Shown in pieces: positions 51,402 to 61,037 of a DNA stretch of 64,000 nucleotides. The notes under the pieces are model-generated. The model worked only from the letters and a program-made list of their open reading frames with translations. It was not told where the DNA came from and searched no databases. Each line of letters begins with the position of its first letter. The first letter of the stretch is position 1. A program made the translations under genes and the position numbers. Source of the DNA: Barrientosiimonas humi (lineage in GTDB: Bacteria > Actinomycetota > Actinomycetes > Actinomycetales > Dermatophilaceae); the NCBI RefSeq assembly GCF_006716095.1, contig NZ_VFOK01000001.1, positions 2,759,375 through 2,823,374 on the forward strand. The letters run 5' to 3'.

Positions 51402-54400
51402 ATGGCATCGCCGCACGACCTCGTGCTGACCACGTTCGAGGGCGGCGCCGCGCTCTCCGACTTCCGCGCCGCGGGCCTGCTGGCCCGCATCACCGCCGTC
51501 GCCCCGCAGGTGACCGGCCTGAGCGCGCGGTACGTCCACCTCGTCGCGACCGAGCAGCCGCTCGACGACGACGCGCGCGGACGGGTGGAGCAGCTGCTGA
51601 CGTACGGGCCGCCGGCGGTCGAGTCCGGGGGCGCGGGTCTCGACTCGGCGGGCTCCGCGGCCGACGCGGTCGAGGTGGTCGTCGTGGGGCCGCGGCTGGG
51701 CACGGTCTCGCCGTGGGCGTCCAAGGCCACCGACATCCTGCGCAACTGCGGGGTCGAGCTGCGCCGGGTCGAGCGGGTCGTCGAGCATGCCCTCACGCAC
51801 CCGGCCGGGCAGCCGCTCAGCCCCGATCAGCACGCCGCGGTCGTGTCGCTGCTGCACGACCGGATGACCGAGTCGGTGCTGGCCTCGCGCGACGACGCGC
51901 GCCACCTGTTCGACGAGCGCGACCCCGAGCCGATGGAGCACGTCGATGTGCTCGCGCGCGGCCGGGCTGCGCTCGAACAGGCCGACCGCGCATACGGATT
52001 GGCGCTCTCGGACGACGAGATCGACTACCTCGTCCAGGCGTTCACCGGGCTCGGCCGCAACCCGACCGACGTCGAGCTGATGATGTTCGCCCAGGCGAAC
52101 TCCGAGCACTGCCGGCACAAGATCTTCAACGCCGACTTCGTGCTCGACGGCGAGCCGCAGACGGCGAGCCTGTTCGGGATGATCCAGCACACCGAGAAGG
52201 TCGCCGGTCAGGGCACGGTCGTCGCCTACAAGGACAACGCCTCGATCATGGAGGGCGGCACGATCACCCGGTTCGCGCCCGAATCGCCTGACGGGCCAAC
52301 GCGATACGCCCCGCGCGAGACTCCGGCGCACGTGCTGATGAAGGTCGAGACGCACAACCACCCGACCGCGATCAGCCCCTTCCCCGGCGCCGCGACGGGC
52401 GCCGGCGGCGAGATCCGCGACGAGGGCGCGACCGGTCGTGGCTCGCAGCCCAAGGCCGGACTCACCGGCTTCGCCGTGTCCAACCTGCACCTGCCCGGCA
52501 CCGACGAGCCGTGGGAGCGGGAGACGTACGGCCGGCCCGACCACATCGCCGCCCCGCTCGACATCATGGTCGAGGGGCCGATCGGCGCCGCCGCGTTCAA
52601 CAACGAGTTCGGCCGCCCGGGCCTCGGCGGGTTCTTCCGCGTCTACGAGCAGACCGTCGACGGCGTGCGCCGCGGCTTCCACAAGCCGATCATGAGCGCC
52701 GGCGGGCTCGGCTCGATCGACGCCGACCAGACCGAGAAGGTCCGGTTCCCCGACGGCACGCTGCTCGTCCAGCTCGGCGGCCCGGGCATGCGCATCGGCA
52801 TGGGTGGCGGCGCCGCCTCGTCGATGGCCTCCGGCGCCAACGCGGCCGACCTCGACTTCGACTCGGTGCAGCGCGGCAACCCCGAGATCGAGCGGCGCGC
52901 GCAGGAGGTCATCAACCACTGCTGGGGCCTCGGCGCCGACAACCCCATCCTCGCGATCCACGACGTCGGCGCGGGCGGCCTGTCCAACGCCTTCCCCGAG
53001 CTGGTCGACGACGCCGGCCTCGGCGCGCGTTTCGACCTGTCGGCGGTGCCGCTGGAGGAGACCGGGCTCGCGCCGAAGGAGATCTGGTGCAACGAGAGCC
53101 AGGAGCGTTACGTCCTGGCGATCGCGCCGGAGTCGCTCGACCGGTTCGCCGCGCTCGCCCGGCGCGAGCGCTGCCCCTACGCCGTCGTCGGCGTCGCGCG
53201 CGGCGACGGGCGGCTGCTGCTCGACGAGGCGGGTCTCGACTCGCCCTCCGCCGGCGCTCCGGCCTCCTCGACCAGCGTGGACGCCGCGGTCGACATGCCG
53301 ATGGAGGTGCTGCTCGGCAAGCCGCCGCGGATGACGCGCGACGACCAGCACGTACGCCGGTCGACCCCCGATCTCGACACGTCGGCTCTCGACGTGCGGG
53401 CTGCCGCCCTGGACGTGCTGCGCCACCCGACCGTGGCGTCGAAGCGATTCCTGGTCACCATCGCCGACCGCACGGTCGGCGGCCTGACCCACCGCGACCA
53501 GATGGTCGGGCCGTGGCAGGTGCCGGTGGCCGACGTCGCGGTCACCCTCTCCGACCTGCACGGACTCGCCGGGCAGGCGATGGCGACCGGCGAGCGGATG
53601 CCGCTGGCGGCGGTCGACGCCCCCGCCTCGGGCCGGATGGCGGTCGCCGAGGCGATCACCAACCTGCTGGCCGCGCCGATCGACCTGCCGCGCGTGAAGC
53701 TGTCGTGCAACTGGATGGCCGCGGCCGGGGAGCCGGGTGAGGACGCCGCGCTCTACGACACGGTGCAGGCGGTCGCGATGGAGCTGTGCCCGGCGCTCGG
53801 CGTGAGCGTGCCCGTCGGCAAGGACTCGCTGTCGATGCGCACCCGCTGGGGCTCGGGCGACCAGCAGCGACAGGTGATCTCGCCGGTCTCGCTCGTGGTC
53901 ACGGCGTTCGCGTCGCTGCCCGACGTGACCGGCACGCTCACGCCGCAGCTGCGCGGCGACAGCGCCCTGGTGCTGGTCGACCTCGGCGCCGGGGCCGACC
54001 GGCTGGGCGGCTCGGTGCTCGCCCAGACGCGGGAGGAGTTCGGCGGGGCCGTGCCCGACCTCGCCGACCCCGCGCGCCTCGTCGCCCTGGTCGACGCCGT
54101 CAACACCCTGCGCGACCAGGGCCTGGTCACCGCCTTCCACGACCGCTCCGACGGTGGGCTGTGGGCCGCGGCGTGCGAGATGGCGTTCGCCGGCGGCGCC
54201 GGCCTCGATCTCGAGACGCCCACTCCCGCAAGCCTTTTCGCCGAGGAGCTGGGGGTGCTGCTCGAGGTCCCGCGAGAGCGTCTCGACGCCGCGACGGCAG
54301 TCCTCGCCGACGCCGGGCTCGGCGACCTCACGCGCGTGGTCGGCAGTCCCAACGAGGACCGTCGCATCCGGGTCTCGGTCGACGGCGAGCAGGTGGTCGA

Positions 54401-55349
54401 CGAGGCGCTGCCCGACCTCATGCAGGTCTGGGACGAGGTGTCGTGGCGGATCAGCCGGCTGCGCGACAACCCCGCGACCGCCGACGAGGAGCACGCCTCG
54501 GTGGGCGCCGAGGCGCCGGCCCTGGTCGTCTCCCCCACGTTCGACCCCACCGACGACGTCGCCGCTCCGTTCCTCAACCTCGGCGCCCGCCCGCGGGTCG
54601 CCGTGCTGCGCGAGCAGGGCGTCAACTCCCACGTCGAGACGGCGTACGCCTTCCACCGGGCCGGTTTCGACGCGTTCGACGTGCACATGACCGACCTGCA
54701 GTCGGGGCGCACCCGGCTCGACGACTTCGCCGGGCTCGTCGCGGCCGGCGGCTTCTCCTACGGCGACACCCTGGGCGCCGGCGAGGGCTGGGCCCGGTCG
54801 GTGCTGTTCGACGACCGACTCACCGACCAGTTCGCCGAGTTCTTCGCTCGCCCAGGCACGTTCGGGCTCGGCATCTGCAACGGCTGCCAGATGTTCGCGG
54901 CGCTGGCCGACCTCATCCCGGGGGCCGACGCGTGGCCGCGGTTCACCCGCAACACCTCGGAGCAGTACGAAGCTCGCCTGTCCCTCGTCGAGGTGCTGGA
55001 CAGCCCGTCGCTGTTCACCAGCGGCATGGCCGACAGCCTGCTGCCGATCGCGGTCGCGCACGGCGAGGGGTTCGCCGACTTCTCGCGGCGGGGCGACCTC
55101 GCGACGGTGCAGCGCGTCGCGCGGTTCGTCACGCCCGACGGCCAGGTCGCGACCACCTACCCCGCCAACCCCAACGGCTCCCCCGAAGGGCTCACCGCCG
55201 TCACGACCCCCGACGGCCGGTTCACCGCGATGATGCCGCACCCCGAGCGGGTGCAGCGCAACGCGCAGCTGTCGTGGACCGACGCGCCGATCGGCGACGA
55301 GAGCCCGTGGCTGCGGATGTTCCGCAACGCGCGCGCCTTCGTCGGCTGA
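51402..55349 (+). CDS. purL: Phosphoribosylformylglycinamidine synthase, single-chain large form
   Basis: A 1315-residue enzyme that converts FGAR to FGAM with glutamine and ATP. Unlike the split PurL/PurQ/PurS of many actinobacteria it carries all parts in one chain. An N-terminal PurS-like region comes first, then two AIR-synthase-like halves ([20 protein letters not shown] in the first), and a C-terminal class I glutaminase (about 1050-1315, nucleophile Cys about 1159 in GICNGCQM). ATG 51402 is preceded by GGAGA and gives [20 protein letters not shown]. The upstream open frame is not coding. Spacer-like SSTSV between about 620 and 640 interrupts the centre. Confidence 0.95.
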   Translation: MASPHDLVLTTFEGGAALSDFRAAGLLARITAVAPQVTGLSARYVHLVATEQPLDDDARGRVEQLLTYGPPAVESGGAGLDSAGSAADAVEVVVVGPRLGTVSPWASKATDILRNCGVELRRVERVVEHALTHPAGQPLSPDQHAAVVSLLHDRMTESVLASRDDARHLFDERDPEPMEHVDVLARGRAALEQADRAYGLALSDDEIDYLVQAFTGLGRNPTDVELMMFAQANSEHCRHKIFNADFVLDGEPQTASLFGMIQHTEKVAGQGTVVAYKDNASIMEGGTITRFAPESPDGPTRYAPRETPAHVLMKVETHNHPTAISPFPGAATGAGGEIRDEGATGRGSQPKAGLTGFAVSNLHLPGTDEPWERETYGRPDHIAAPLDIMVEGPIGAAAFNNEFGRPGLGGFFRVYEQTVDGVRRGFHKPIMSAGGLGSIDADQTEKVRFPDGTLLVQLGGPGMRIGMGGGAASSMASGANAADLDFDSVQRGNPEIERRAQEVINHCWGLGADNPILAIHDVGAGGLSNAFPELVDDAGLGARFDLSAVPLEETGLAPKEIWCNESQERYVLAIAPESLDRFAALARRERCPYAVVGVARGDGRLLLDEAGLDSPSAGAPASSTSVDAAVDMPMEVLLGKPPRMTRDDQHVRRSTPDLDTSALDVRAAALDVLRHPTVASKRFLVTIADRTVGGLTHRDQMVGPWQVPVADVAVTLSDLHGLAGQAMATGERMPLAAVDAPASGRMAVAEAITNLLAAPIDLPRVKLSCNWMAAAGEPGEDAALYDTVQAVAMELCPALGVSVPVGKDSLSMRTRWGSGDQQRQVISPVSLVVTAFASLPDVTGTLTPQLRGDSALVLVDLGAGADRLGGSVLAQTREEFGGAVPDLADPARLVALVDAVNTLRDQGLVTAFHDRSDGGLWAAACEMAFAGGAGLDLETPTPASLFAEELGVLLEVPRERLDAATAVLADAGLGDLTRVVGSPNEDRRIRVSVDGEQVVDEALPDLMQVWDEVSWRISRLRDNPATADEEHASVGAEAPALVVSPTFDPTDDVAAPFLNLGARPRVAVLREQGVNSHVETAYAFHRAGFDAFDVHMTDLQSGRTRLDDFAGLVAAGGFSYGDTLGAGEGWARSVLFDDRLTDQFAEFFARPGTFGLGICNGCQMFAALADLIPGADAWPRFTRNTSEQYEARLSLVEVLDSPSLFTSGMADSLLPIAVAHGEGFADFSRRGDLATVQRVARFVTPDGQVATTYPANPNGSPEGLTAVTTPDGRFTAMMPHPERVQRNAQLSWTDAPIGDESPWLRMFRNARAFVG

Positions 55350-55378
55350 CCGGGGCGCCCCGGAGTGGGGCCTGAGCG

Positions 55379-56500
55379 TCAGGCCTGTGGGTGGTGCCCG
55401 ACATCGGCGCGGCGCGCGATCGTGGCCTGCGCGCGGTGCACCGCGCCGACCGGCACCGTCGGGACGATGTCCTCCAGGAAGCCGTAGCGGCGGCGGACGG
55501 CCAGGTCGTACGACGTGCGCCCCTCTCCGTCGCGCACCCGGTGCCACCAGTCGGCGATGTCGCCCCAGCCGGGCGCCGCGAGCGACCCGCCGAACTGTTG
55601 CACCGCGAGCCCGGCGCACAGCGCGGCGAACGCGACCCGGTCGGGCAGCCGCCACCCGGCGAGCGTCCCGGTCGCGAGCGCCGCCCCGAACACGTCGCCG
55701 CTGCCGGTGGCGTCGAGCGCCGACACCCGCAGCGACGGCACGCTGACCTCCTCGCCCGTGGCGGAGTCGATCGCGAGCGCACCGTGCGGACCGTTGGTGA
55801 CGACGGCGAGCGGCACCCGGTCGGCGAGGGCGTACAGCGCGTCCTGCGGGGTGTCGGTCCTGGTGTACGCCATCGCCTCGTCGGCGTTGGGCAGGAACGC
55901 GTAGCACAGCTCGAGCGGCTCGATCATCTCGCGCGACCACGCGCCGGTGGAGTCCCAGCCGAGGTCGGCGAAGATGAGCGACCCCTCGTCGCGCGCGCCG
56001 CGCAGCCACTCGAGGCCGGCCGGGTCGCGCACCTCGGGGCTGCCGAGGTCGGCGATCACCGCGCGGGCCGCGGGCGGCGGCGGCACCGGGTCGTCGGCGT
56101 AGCCCGGCGGGCGGTGGGCGTGGGTGACCATGCTGCGGTCGCCGGAGTAGGCGTACGACACGGTGAGCGGTGAGTGCCACTGGCCGTAGCGGCGCGAGCT
56201 GGCCAGCCGCACCCCCTCCTCGCCGAGGGTCTCCCAGCAGAAGTCGCCGTAGTAGTCCTCGGCGAACGCGGCGCTCAGCGCGGTGCGCAGGCCGAGTCGG
56301 CTGGTCGCGACCGCGAGGTTGGCGATGCCGCCGGGGCAGGAGCCCATGCCGCTGGCCATGACCTCGGTGCCGTCGGTCGGCCGGGAGTCGAGCCCGGTGA
56401 AGATGATGTCGAGGAAGACGGTGCCCCACAGGGCGACGTCGACCCGCTCGTCGCCCGGGTCGCGGATCCCGCGCAGCGGGTCGTAGGCCGGCTCCTCCAC
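55379..56500 (-). CDS. PfkB-family carbohydrate kinase
   Basis: A 373-residue kinase of the ribokinase/PfkB group. Visible features are GGIANLAVATSRLGLRTAL near the N-terminus and the catalytic DATGSGDVFGAALATG (Asp base). The GTG at 56500 is chosen since GAAGGAGC lies 7 nt ahead; an ATG at 56530 is the alternative. The family phosphorylates sugars or nucleosides. It is divergent from the GH4 glycosidase, and a shared sugar pathway is likely though the sugar is unknown. It ends near purL, convergent. Confidence 0.85.
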   Translation of the reverse strand: MEEPAYDPLRGIRDPGDERVDVALWGTVFLDIIFTGLDSRPTDGTEVMASGMGSCPGGIANLAVATSRLGLRTALSAAFAEDYYGDFCWETLGEEGVRLASSRRYGQWHSPLTVSYAYSGDRSMVTHAHRPPGYADDPVPPPPAARAVIADLGSPEVRDPAGLEWLRGARDEGSLIFADLGWDSTGAWSREMIEPLELCYAFLPNADEAMAYTRTDTPQDALYALADRVPLAVVTNGPHGALAIDSATGEEVSVPSLRVSALDATGSGDVFGAALATGTLAGWRLPDRVAFAALCAGLAVQQFGGSLAAPGWGDIADWWHRVRDGEGRTSYDLAVRRRYGFLEDIVPTVPVGAVHRAQATIARRADVGHHPQA

Positions 56501-56583
56501 CTGACGCTCCTTCGCTCGATGTTCCCCCATCCTCGCCTGCGAGACTGCAGAGGCAAAGTGGACACATCGCGAGCGAGGGACCC

Positions 56584-57909
56584 ATGCGGCTGACGATCCT
56601 CGGGGGCGGCGGATTCCGCACTCCCCTGGTCTATTCGGCGCTCCTGGACGACCAGCACGAGCAGCGCGTCACCGAGGTGGTGCTGCACGACACCTCCGCC
56701 GCGCGGCTGTCGGCGATCGAGGCCGTGCTGCGCCAGCAGCGTTCTGCCGCAGGCGGTTTCGGCCCGGCCGTACGCACGTCGACCGTCCTCGAAGAGGCGC
56801 TCGCCGGGGCGGACTTCGTGTTCTGCGCGATGCGGGTGGGCGGGCTGCAGGGGCGCGTCGCCGACGAGCGGGTCGCGCTGGACCGGGGCCTGCTCGGCCA
56901 GGAGACGATCGGGGCGGGCGGCATCTCCTACGGCCTGCGCACGGTTCCGGTGGCCGTCGACGTGGCCGAGGCGGTGGCGCGGGTCGCGCCCGGCGCGTGG
57001 GTCATCAACTTCACGAACCCGGCCGGCCTGGTCACCGAGGCGATGCAGGGCGTGCTCGGCGAGCGCGTCGTGGGCATCTGCGACTCCCCGCTCGGGCTGG
57101 CCCGCCGCGTCGCGCGTGCGCTGGACGTGCCGCTCGACGTGGGCACCCTCGACTACGCCGGGCTGAACCATCTCGGCTGGCTGCGCGGACCCGGGGCCGA
57201 GCAGCTGCTCGCCGACCCCGCGAGGCTCGAGTCCTTCGAGGAGGGAAGGCTTTTCGGCGCCGACTGGCTGCAGCAGCTGGGGGCGATCCCGAACGAGTAC
57301 CTGCACTACTTCTACTTCACCCGCGACGCGGTGGCGGGCATCCTCGCGGAGCCACGGACGCGAGGCGAGTTCCTCGTCGGTCAGCAGGACGACTTCTACG
57401 CCGACGTGGCCCGCGAGCCCGCCGCGGCCCTGACCACATGGCGGGCGGTGCGGGCGGCGCGCGACGCGACGTACATGAAGGAGTCGCGGGCCGATGGCGA
57501 GGAGCGCGACGAGCAGGACGTCGCCGGCGGTGGCTACGAGGGGGTCGCCCTGGCGCTGATGGCCGCGATCGCCCGCGGCGAGCAGACCGCGCTGATCCTC
57601 AACGTCCGCAACGGATCCACCCTGCCCGGCCTGCCCGCAGAGGCCGTGGTCGAGGTGCCGTGCCGGGTCGACGGCCGCGGCCCCGCGCCGCTGCCGGTGT
57701 CACCGCTGACCGGTCACGCGGCCGGCCTCGTGCAGCAGGTCAAGGAGGTCGAGCAGCGCACCATCCGGGCGGCGCTCGAGGGCGACCCCGACCTCGCCCG
57801 CAGCGCGTTCGCGCTGCACCCGCTCGTCGACTCGGTGACGGTCGCGGGAGAGCTGCTGCAGGCGTACCGCGGGCGGATTCCTAGCCTGGAAAGGGTTTTT
57901 CGTCGCTGA
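56584..57909 (+). CDS. Glycoside hydrolase family 4, 6-phospho-beta-glucosidase-like
   Basis: A 441-residue NAD-dependent glycosidase. The Rossmann start is MRLTILGGGGFRTPLVY. Family-4 residues are seen in NFTNPAGLVTEA and GICDSPLGLARR, with the metal/redox region LDYAGLNHLGW. GH4 enzymes cleave via NAD+-linked oxidation with Mn2+; many act on 6-phospho-glycosides. No PTS gene is in the window, so phosphorylation may come from the divergent PfkB kinase. That is an inference. Confidence 0.88.
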   Translation: MRLTILGGGGFRTPLVYSALLDDQHEQRVTEVVLHDTSAARLSAIEAVLRQQRSAAGGFGPAVRTSTVLEEALAGADFVFCAMRVGGLQGRVADERVALDRGLLGQETIGAGGISYGLRTVPVAVDVAEAVARVAPGAWVINFTNPAGLVTEAMQGVLGERVVGICDSPLGLARRVARALDVPLDVGTLDYAGLNHLGWLRGPGAEQLLADPARLESFEEGRLFGADWLQQLGAIPNEYLHYFYFTRDAVAGILAEPRTRGEFLVGQQDDFYADVAREPAAALTTWRAVRAARDATYMKESRADGEERDEQDVAGGGYEGVALALMAAIARGEQTALILNVRNGSTLPGLPAEAVVEVPCRVDGRGPAPLPVSPLTGHAAGLVQQVKEVEQRTIRAALEGDPDLARSAFALHPLVDSVTVAGELLQAYRGRIPSLERVFRR

Positions 57910-57932
57910 CGATCGCTGCCAACGTCCACACT

Positions 57933-58195
57933 TCACTGGCCAGGTAGCGACGGCCCCGTCCCGTCGGAGGACCACGGCGCCCACAACCCCAGCCACGCCA
58001 GACCCAGCGCAAGGCCCACCAGAGGCACGGCCCAGCGAGCAGTCCTGTGGCTGCGCAGCACGGTGAACGAGAAGACCAGGCCGAGCACCCGCCGAACGGA
58101 ATCAGGAACCCTGCCACGACAACGGCCAGCGTGCACGCCAGCACGAGCCAGCGCGCACCTGCGGACCGGCGAGGGCGGGATGCTGCTTGCACCAT
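57933..58195 (-). pseudogene. Frameshifted small membrane protein
   Basis: A start at 58195 (MVQAASRPRRSAGARWLVLA, GGGGGA 7 nt ahead) leads to one membrane segment ending GFLIPFGG. From there the frame becomes nonsense, while an overlapping frame continues as LGLVFSFTVLRSHRTARWAV, a second and third membrane segment, and stops at 57933 (SDGTGPSLPGQ). A single-base indel near 58090 joins them into one protein of about 87 residues. It is either a recent frameshift or a sequencing error. Confidence 0.6.
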
Positions 58196-58262
58196 CGCGT
58201 CGTCCCCCTTGTCGGTGCTTCGGAAGAACTACTTACTCCCCCACCTGCGTGAGGGACCGGGG

Positions 58263-59171
58263 TCAGCCGAAGCGCTGGCCGGTGAGGCGCTCGTAGACCT
58301 CGACGTACTTCGCGCGGGTGCGCTCGATGACCTCGTCGGGCAGGGCGGGGGGCTCCTCGCCGGAGTCCTTGCTCCAGCCGCTCGCGGGCGAGGTGAGCCA
58401 GTCGCGCACGAACTGCTTGTCGTAGGACGGCTGGGCGCGACCCGGCTCCCACTCGTCGGCCGGCCAGAAGCGGGACGAGTCGGGGGTCAGCACCTCGTCG
58501 GCCAGCACCAGCTCGCCGTCGGGGCGCACGCCGAACTCGACCTTGGTGTCGGCGATGATCACGCCGCGGTCGACGGCGATCTCGTTGCCACGGGCCAGGA
58601 TTCGCCGGGTGAGATCGTCGAGCTGAGCGGCGCGCTCGGCGCCCACCATGTCGACCACCGTCGAGAACGGGATCGGCTCGTCGTGCTCGCCCATCGGGGC
58701 CTTGGTGGAGGGGGTGAAGACGGGGTCCGCGAGACGTGAGCCGTCGACCAGTCCGTCCGGCAGACGTACGCCCGAGACCTCGCCCGTGCGCCGGTAGTCG
58801 GCCAGTCCGCTACCGGTGAGGTAGGCGCGGGCGACGCACTCGACCGGCACCATGTCGAGCCGCTCGACCAGCACCGCGCGGCCCGCGACCTGCGGCGGGA
58901 CGTCGGTCGAGACCACGTGGTGCGGCAGCAGGTCGGCCAGTCGCTCGAACCACCACAGGGACAGCTGCGTCAGCACCGCACCCTTGTCGGGGATCTCGCT
59001 GCGCAGCACGAAGTCGAACGCCGAGATGCGGTCGCTCGCGACGAGCAGCAGCTGGTCGTCGCGCGGCTGGCCCGCCGCGTCGAGCGGGGCGTAGAGGTCG
59101 CGCACCTTGCCGGAGTAGGCGTGCGCGAACCCGGGCAGCTCGGGGGCAGCGGTGGTGGGGTCGTTGCTCAT
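58263..59171 (-). CDS. purC: Phosphoribosylaminoimidazole-succinocarboxamide synthase
   Basis: A 302-residue SAICAR synthetase joining aspartate to CAIR with ATP. Motifs: YSGKVRDLYAP, VASDRISAFDF, FERLADLLPHHVV, VECVARAYLTGSGL, and the late VIIADTKVEFGV. Start at ATG 59171 ([15 protein letters not shown]), overlapping purD by 4 bp (ATGA), so the two are coupled. The longer open frame upstream runs into purD and is not coding. Confidence 0.96.
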   Translation of the reverse strand: MSNDPTTAAPELPGFAHAYSGKVRDLYAPLDAAGQPRDDQLLLVASDRISAFDFVLRSEIPDKGAVLTQLSLWWFERLADLLPHHVVSTDVPPQVAGRAVLVERLDMVPVECVARAYLTGSGLADYRRTGEVSGVRLPDGLVDGSRLADPVFTPSTKAPMGEHDEPIPFSTVVDMVGAERAAQLDDLTRRILARGNEIAVDRGVIIADTKVEFGVRPDGELVLADEVLTPDSSRFWPADEWEPGRAQPSYDKQFVRDWLTSPASGWSKDSGEEPPALPDEVIERTRAKYVEVYERLTGQRFG

Positions 59172-60463
59172 CGGGAACCTTCCGGGGACGGCACGGCGAC
59201 AGCGCCCCGCTCGGCGGCGAGACCGATGTCGGTGCGGTGGTGCGAGCCGGGCAGATCGACGAGATCGACTGCGGCGTAAGCCTTTTCGCGTGCCTCGGCC
59301 AGGTCGGAGCCGAGCGCGACGACCGACAGCACCCGGCCCCCGGCCGACTGCAGCGTGCCGTCGTCGCCGATCGCGGTGCCCGCGTGCAGCACGTAGGCGG
59401 CGTCGTCGTCGATCTGGTCGAGCCCGCTGATCGGGTCGCCGGTGCGCGGCTGCGCGGGATAGCCGTCGGAGGCGATCACCACGGTCACCGCCGTCTCGGG
59501 CCGCCACGCGAGAGGCTCCAGCTGGTCGAGGCGCTCGCGGGCCGCGGCCTGCAGCAGGGCGCCGAGCGGGGTGCGCAGGCGCGCCAGCACCACCTGGGTC
59601 TCGGGGTCGCCGAAGCGGGCGTTGAACTCCACGACCCGGGGGCCGCGCGAGGTCAGGGCGAGGCCGACGTACAGGACGCCGGAGAAGGGGGTGCCGCGGC
59701 GGCGCATGACGTCGACGGTCGGCTGCGCGATGCGCTCGACGACCTCGTTGGTGAGCGACTCGGGAGCCCAAGTGAGCGGCGAATACGCCCCCATGCCACC
59801 GGTGTTGGGTCCCTGGTCGTCGTCGCCGACGCGCTTGAAGTCCTGCGCCTGGGCGAGCGGGAGCACGGTGGTGCCGTCGGTGACGCAGAAGATCGAGACC
59901 TCGGGGCCGTCGAGGAACTCCTCGACCACCACGGGCGAACCGCCGTCGATGCACGCGCGCCCGTGGGCCAGCGCGGCGTCGAGGTCGTCGGTCACGACGA
60001 CGCCCTTGCCGGCGGCGAGCCCGTCCTCCTTGACGACGTACGGCGCCCCGGTCGCGTCGAGCGCGTCGCGCAGCTGGGTCTCGTCGTCGCAGACGTACGC
60101 CCGCGCGGTCGGCACGTCGGCCTCGGCCATGACCTCCTTGGCGAAGGCCTTGGAGCCCTCGAGCCGGGCGGCGTCGGCGGACGGCCCGAAGCAGTCGATG
60201 CCGCGAGCGCGCACGGCGTCGGCCACGCCCGCGACCAGCGGAACTTCGGGCCCGATGACGACCAGGTCGGCGCCGAGCTCCTCGGCCAGGTCGGCCACGC
60301 CGTCGCCGTCGGTCAGCCCGCCGGGCAGCGGACGGCAGTCGGCGACGAGCTCGATGCCCGGGTTGCCGGGGGCGGCGAAGACCGCCTCGACGTCGGGGTC
60401 GGCGAGCAGGGCGCGGACGAGGGCGTGCTCACGCGCGCCGGATCCCACGACGAGAGGCTTCAC
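59168..60463 (-). CDS. purD: Phosphoribosylamine-glycine ligase
   Basis: A 431-residue GAR synthetase with ATP-grasp fold. Motifs: [16 protein letters not shown] at the start, [23 protein letters not shown] and [19 protein letters not shown] start at 60463 gives MKPLVVGSG, the expected N-terminus; the frame upstream is a repeat-derived extension. It catalyses ligation of glycine to phosphoribosylamine, upstream of the PurL/PurM steps encoded elsewhere in the window. Confidence 0.96.
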   Translation of the reverse strand: MKPLVVGSGAREHALVRALLADPDVEAVFAAPGNPGIELVADCRPLPGGLTDGDGVADLAEELGADLVVIGPEVPLVAGVADAVRARGIDCFGPSADAARLEGSKAFAKEVMAEADVPTARAYVCDDETQLRDALDATGAPYVVKEDGLAAGKGVVVTDDLDAALAHGRACIDGGSPVVVEEFLDGPEVSIFCVTDGTTVLPLAQAQDFKRVGDDDQGPNTGGMGAYSPLTWAPESLTNEVVERIAQPTVDVMRRRGTPFSGVLYVGLALTSRGPRVVEFNARFGDPETQVVLARLRTPLGALLQAAARERLDQLEPLAWRPETAVTVVIASDGYPAQPRTGDPISGLDQIDDDAAYVLHAGTAIGDDGTLQSAGGRVLSVVALGSDLAEAREKAYAAVDLVDLPGSHHRTDIGLAAERGAVAVPSPEGSR

Positions 60464-60503
60464 GCCCGTCAGGGTAGTGGCCGCCTCCCCACCCCGCCGC
60501 CAC

Positions 60504-60658
60504 GGTCCACCGCCGAACCGTGCGCCCCACCGCACCCTCCGGCGGACCACCGCGACAGCGGGAGCGGGGGGCGGGCGGACAACGGCGAGCCACGCGTACG
60601 CGGACCACCGCCGAACCGTGCGCCCCACCGCACCCTCCGGCGGACCACCGCGACAGCG
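60504..60658. repeat. Two copies of the 57-bp dispersed element, 98 bp apart
   Basis: Copies at 60504-60560 and 60602-60658 differ at one base. Each has GGWCCACCGCCGAACCGTGC, GCCCCACCGCACCC and GGCGGACCACCGCGACAGCG in the same order as the elements at 14265 and 14364. They lie upstream of purD and of the LuxR-type gene. Being two-fold symmetrical in part, they could fold or bind a protein. No gene is present in the rest of the 574-bp gap except the hairpins and operator-like sites described separately. Confidence 0.88.
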
Positions 60659-60782
60659 AGAGCGGTGAACAAGACCGCAAGCAACCGCCGGCGACGACCG
60701 GGCACCGAAGGCGGGGACTACGGCCGCCGTGCCGACGATGCCGGCGGGCCGGAGCTTGCGACGGGCCGGCGGAGGAGGAGAC

Positions 60783-60851
60783 GCGGCCAAAAAGAAAAAG
60801 GCCGCGGGCCCTCCCGAGAGTCAGGGGGGAGGGTCTCCCGGGAGGGCCCGC
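60783..60851. promoter_or_regulatory. Two stacked hairpins upstream of the LuxR-type gene
   Basis: GCGGCC/GGCCGC (60783-60788 and 60800-60805) encloses an A-rich loop. The adjacent stem GCGGGCCCTCCCGAGAG pairs with 60835-60851 at 16 of 17 positions around a 14-nt loop. The neighbours diverge from here, so an ordinary end-of-gene terminator is unexpected. A leader attenuator, RNA-binding site or insulator is possible. The function is unknown. Confidence 0.55.
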
Positions 60852-60930
60852 AGCGTGAGCATTGGGGTCAGCCACTAGGGGGGGGTCGGCGACTCGTCCA
60901 AGTGCTCGCATCAGCCCGTGGGCTGACAGG

Positions 60931-60990
60931 TTCAATATTGCACCATCTCCCCTCGGGTGCCGCATTGTTCAATGTCGGAATAGGGTCAAT
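60931..60990 (+). promoter_or_regulatory. Operator-like CAAT/ATTG palindromes ahead of the LuxR-type gene
   Basis: CAATATTG (60933-60940) and ATTGTTCAAT (60964-60973) are palindromes, and GGTCAATGTC follows. The segment is clearly richer in A+T than its surroundings and ends about 50 bp before the start codon. It is a plausible promoter and autoregulatory operator for the downstream regulator. Confidence 0.5.
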
Positions 60991-61037
60991 GTCGGGACTC
61001 CGCCAAAGGAGGTCCTAGGACGAAGGGGAACCACACC

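Noticed and set aside
55350-55363. CCGGGGCGCCCCGG palindrome after purL as terminator
   Set aside because: It is fully self-complementary without a loop, so only a weak hairpin is possible. It may be chance in such GC-rich DNA.
51330-56621. Very long open frame on the minus strand across purL
   Set aside because: It is antisense to a clearly recognised enzyme. High G+C keeps stop codons rare in the shadow frames, and the translation has no recognisable domain.
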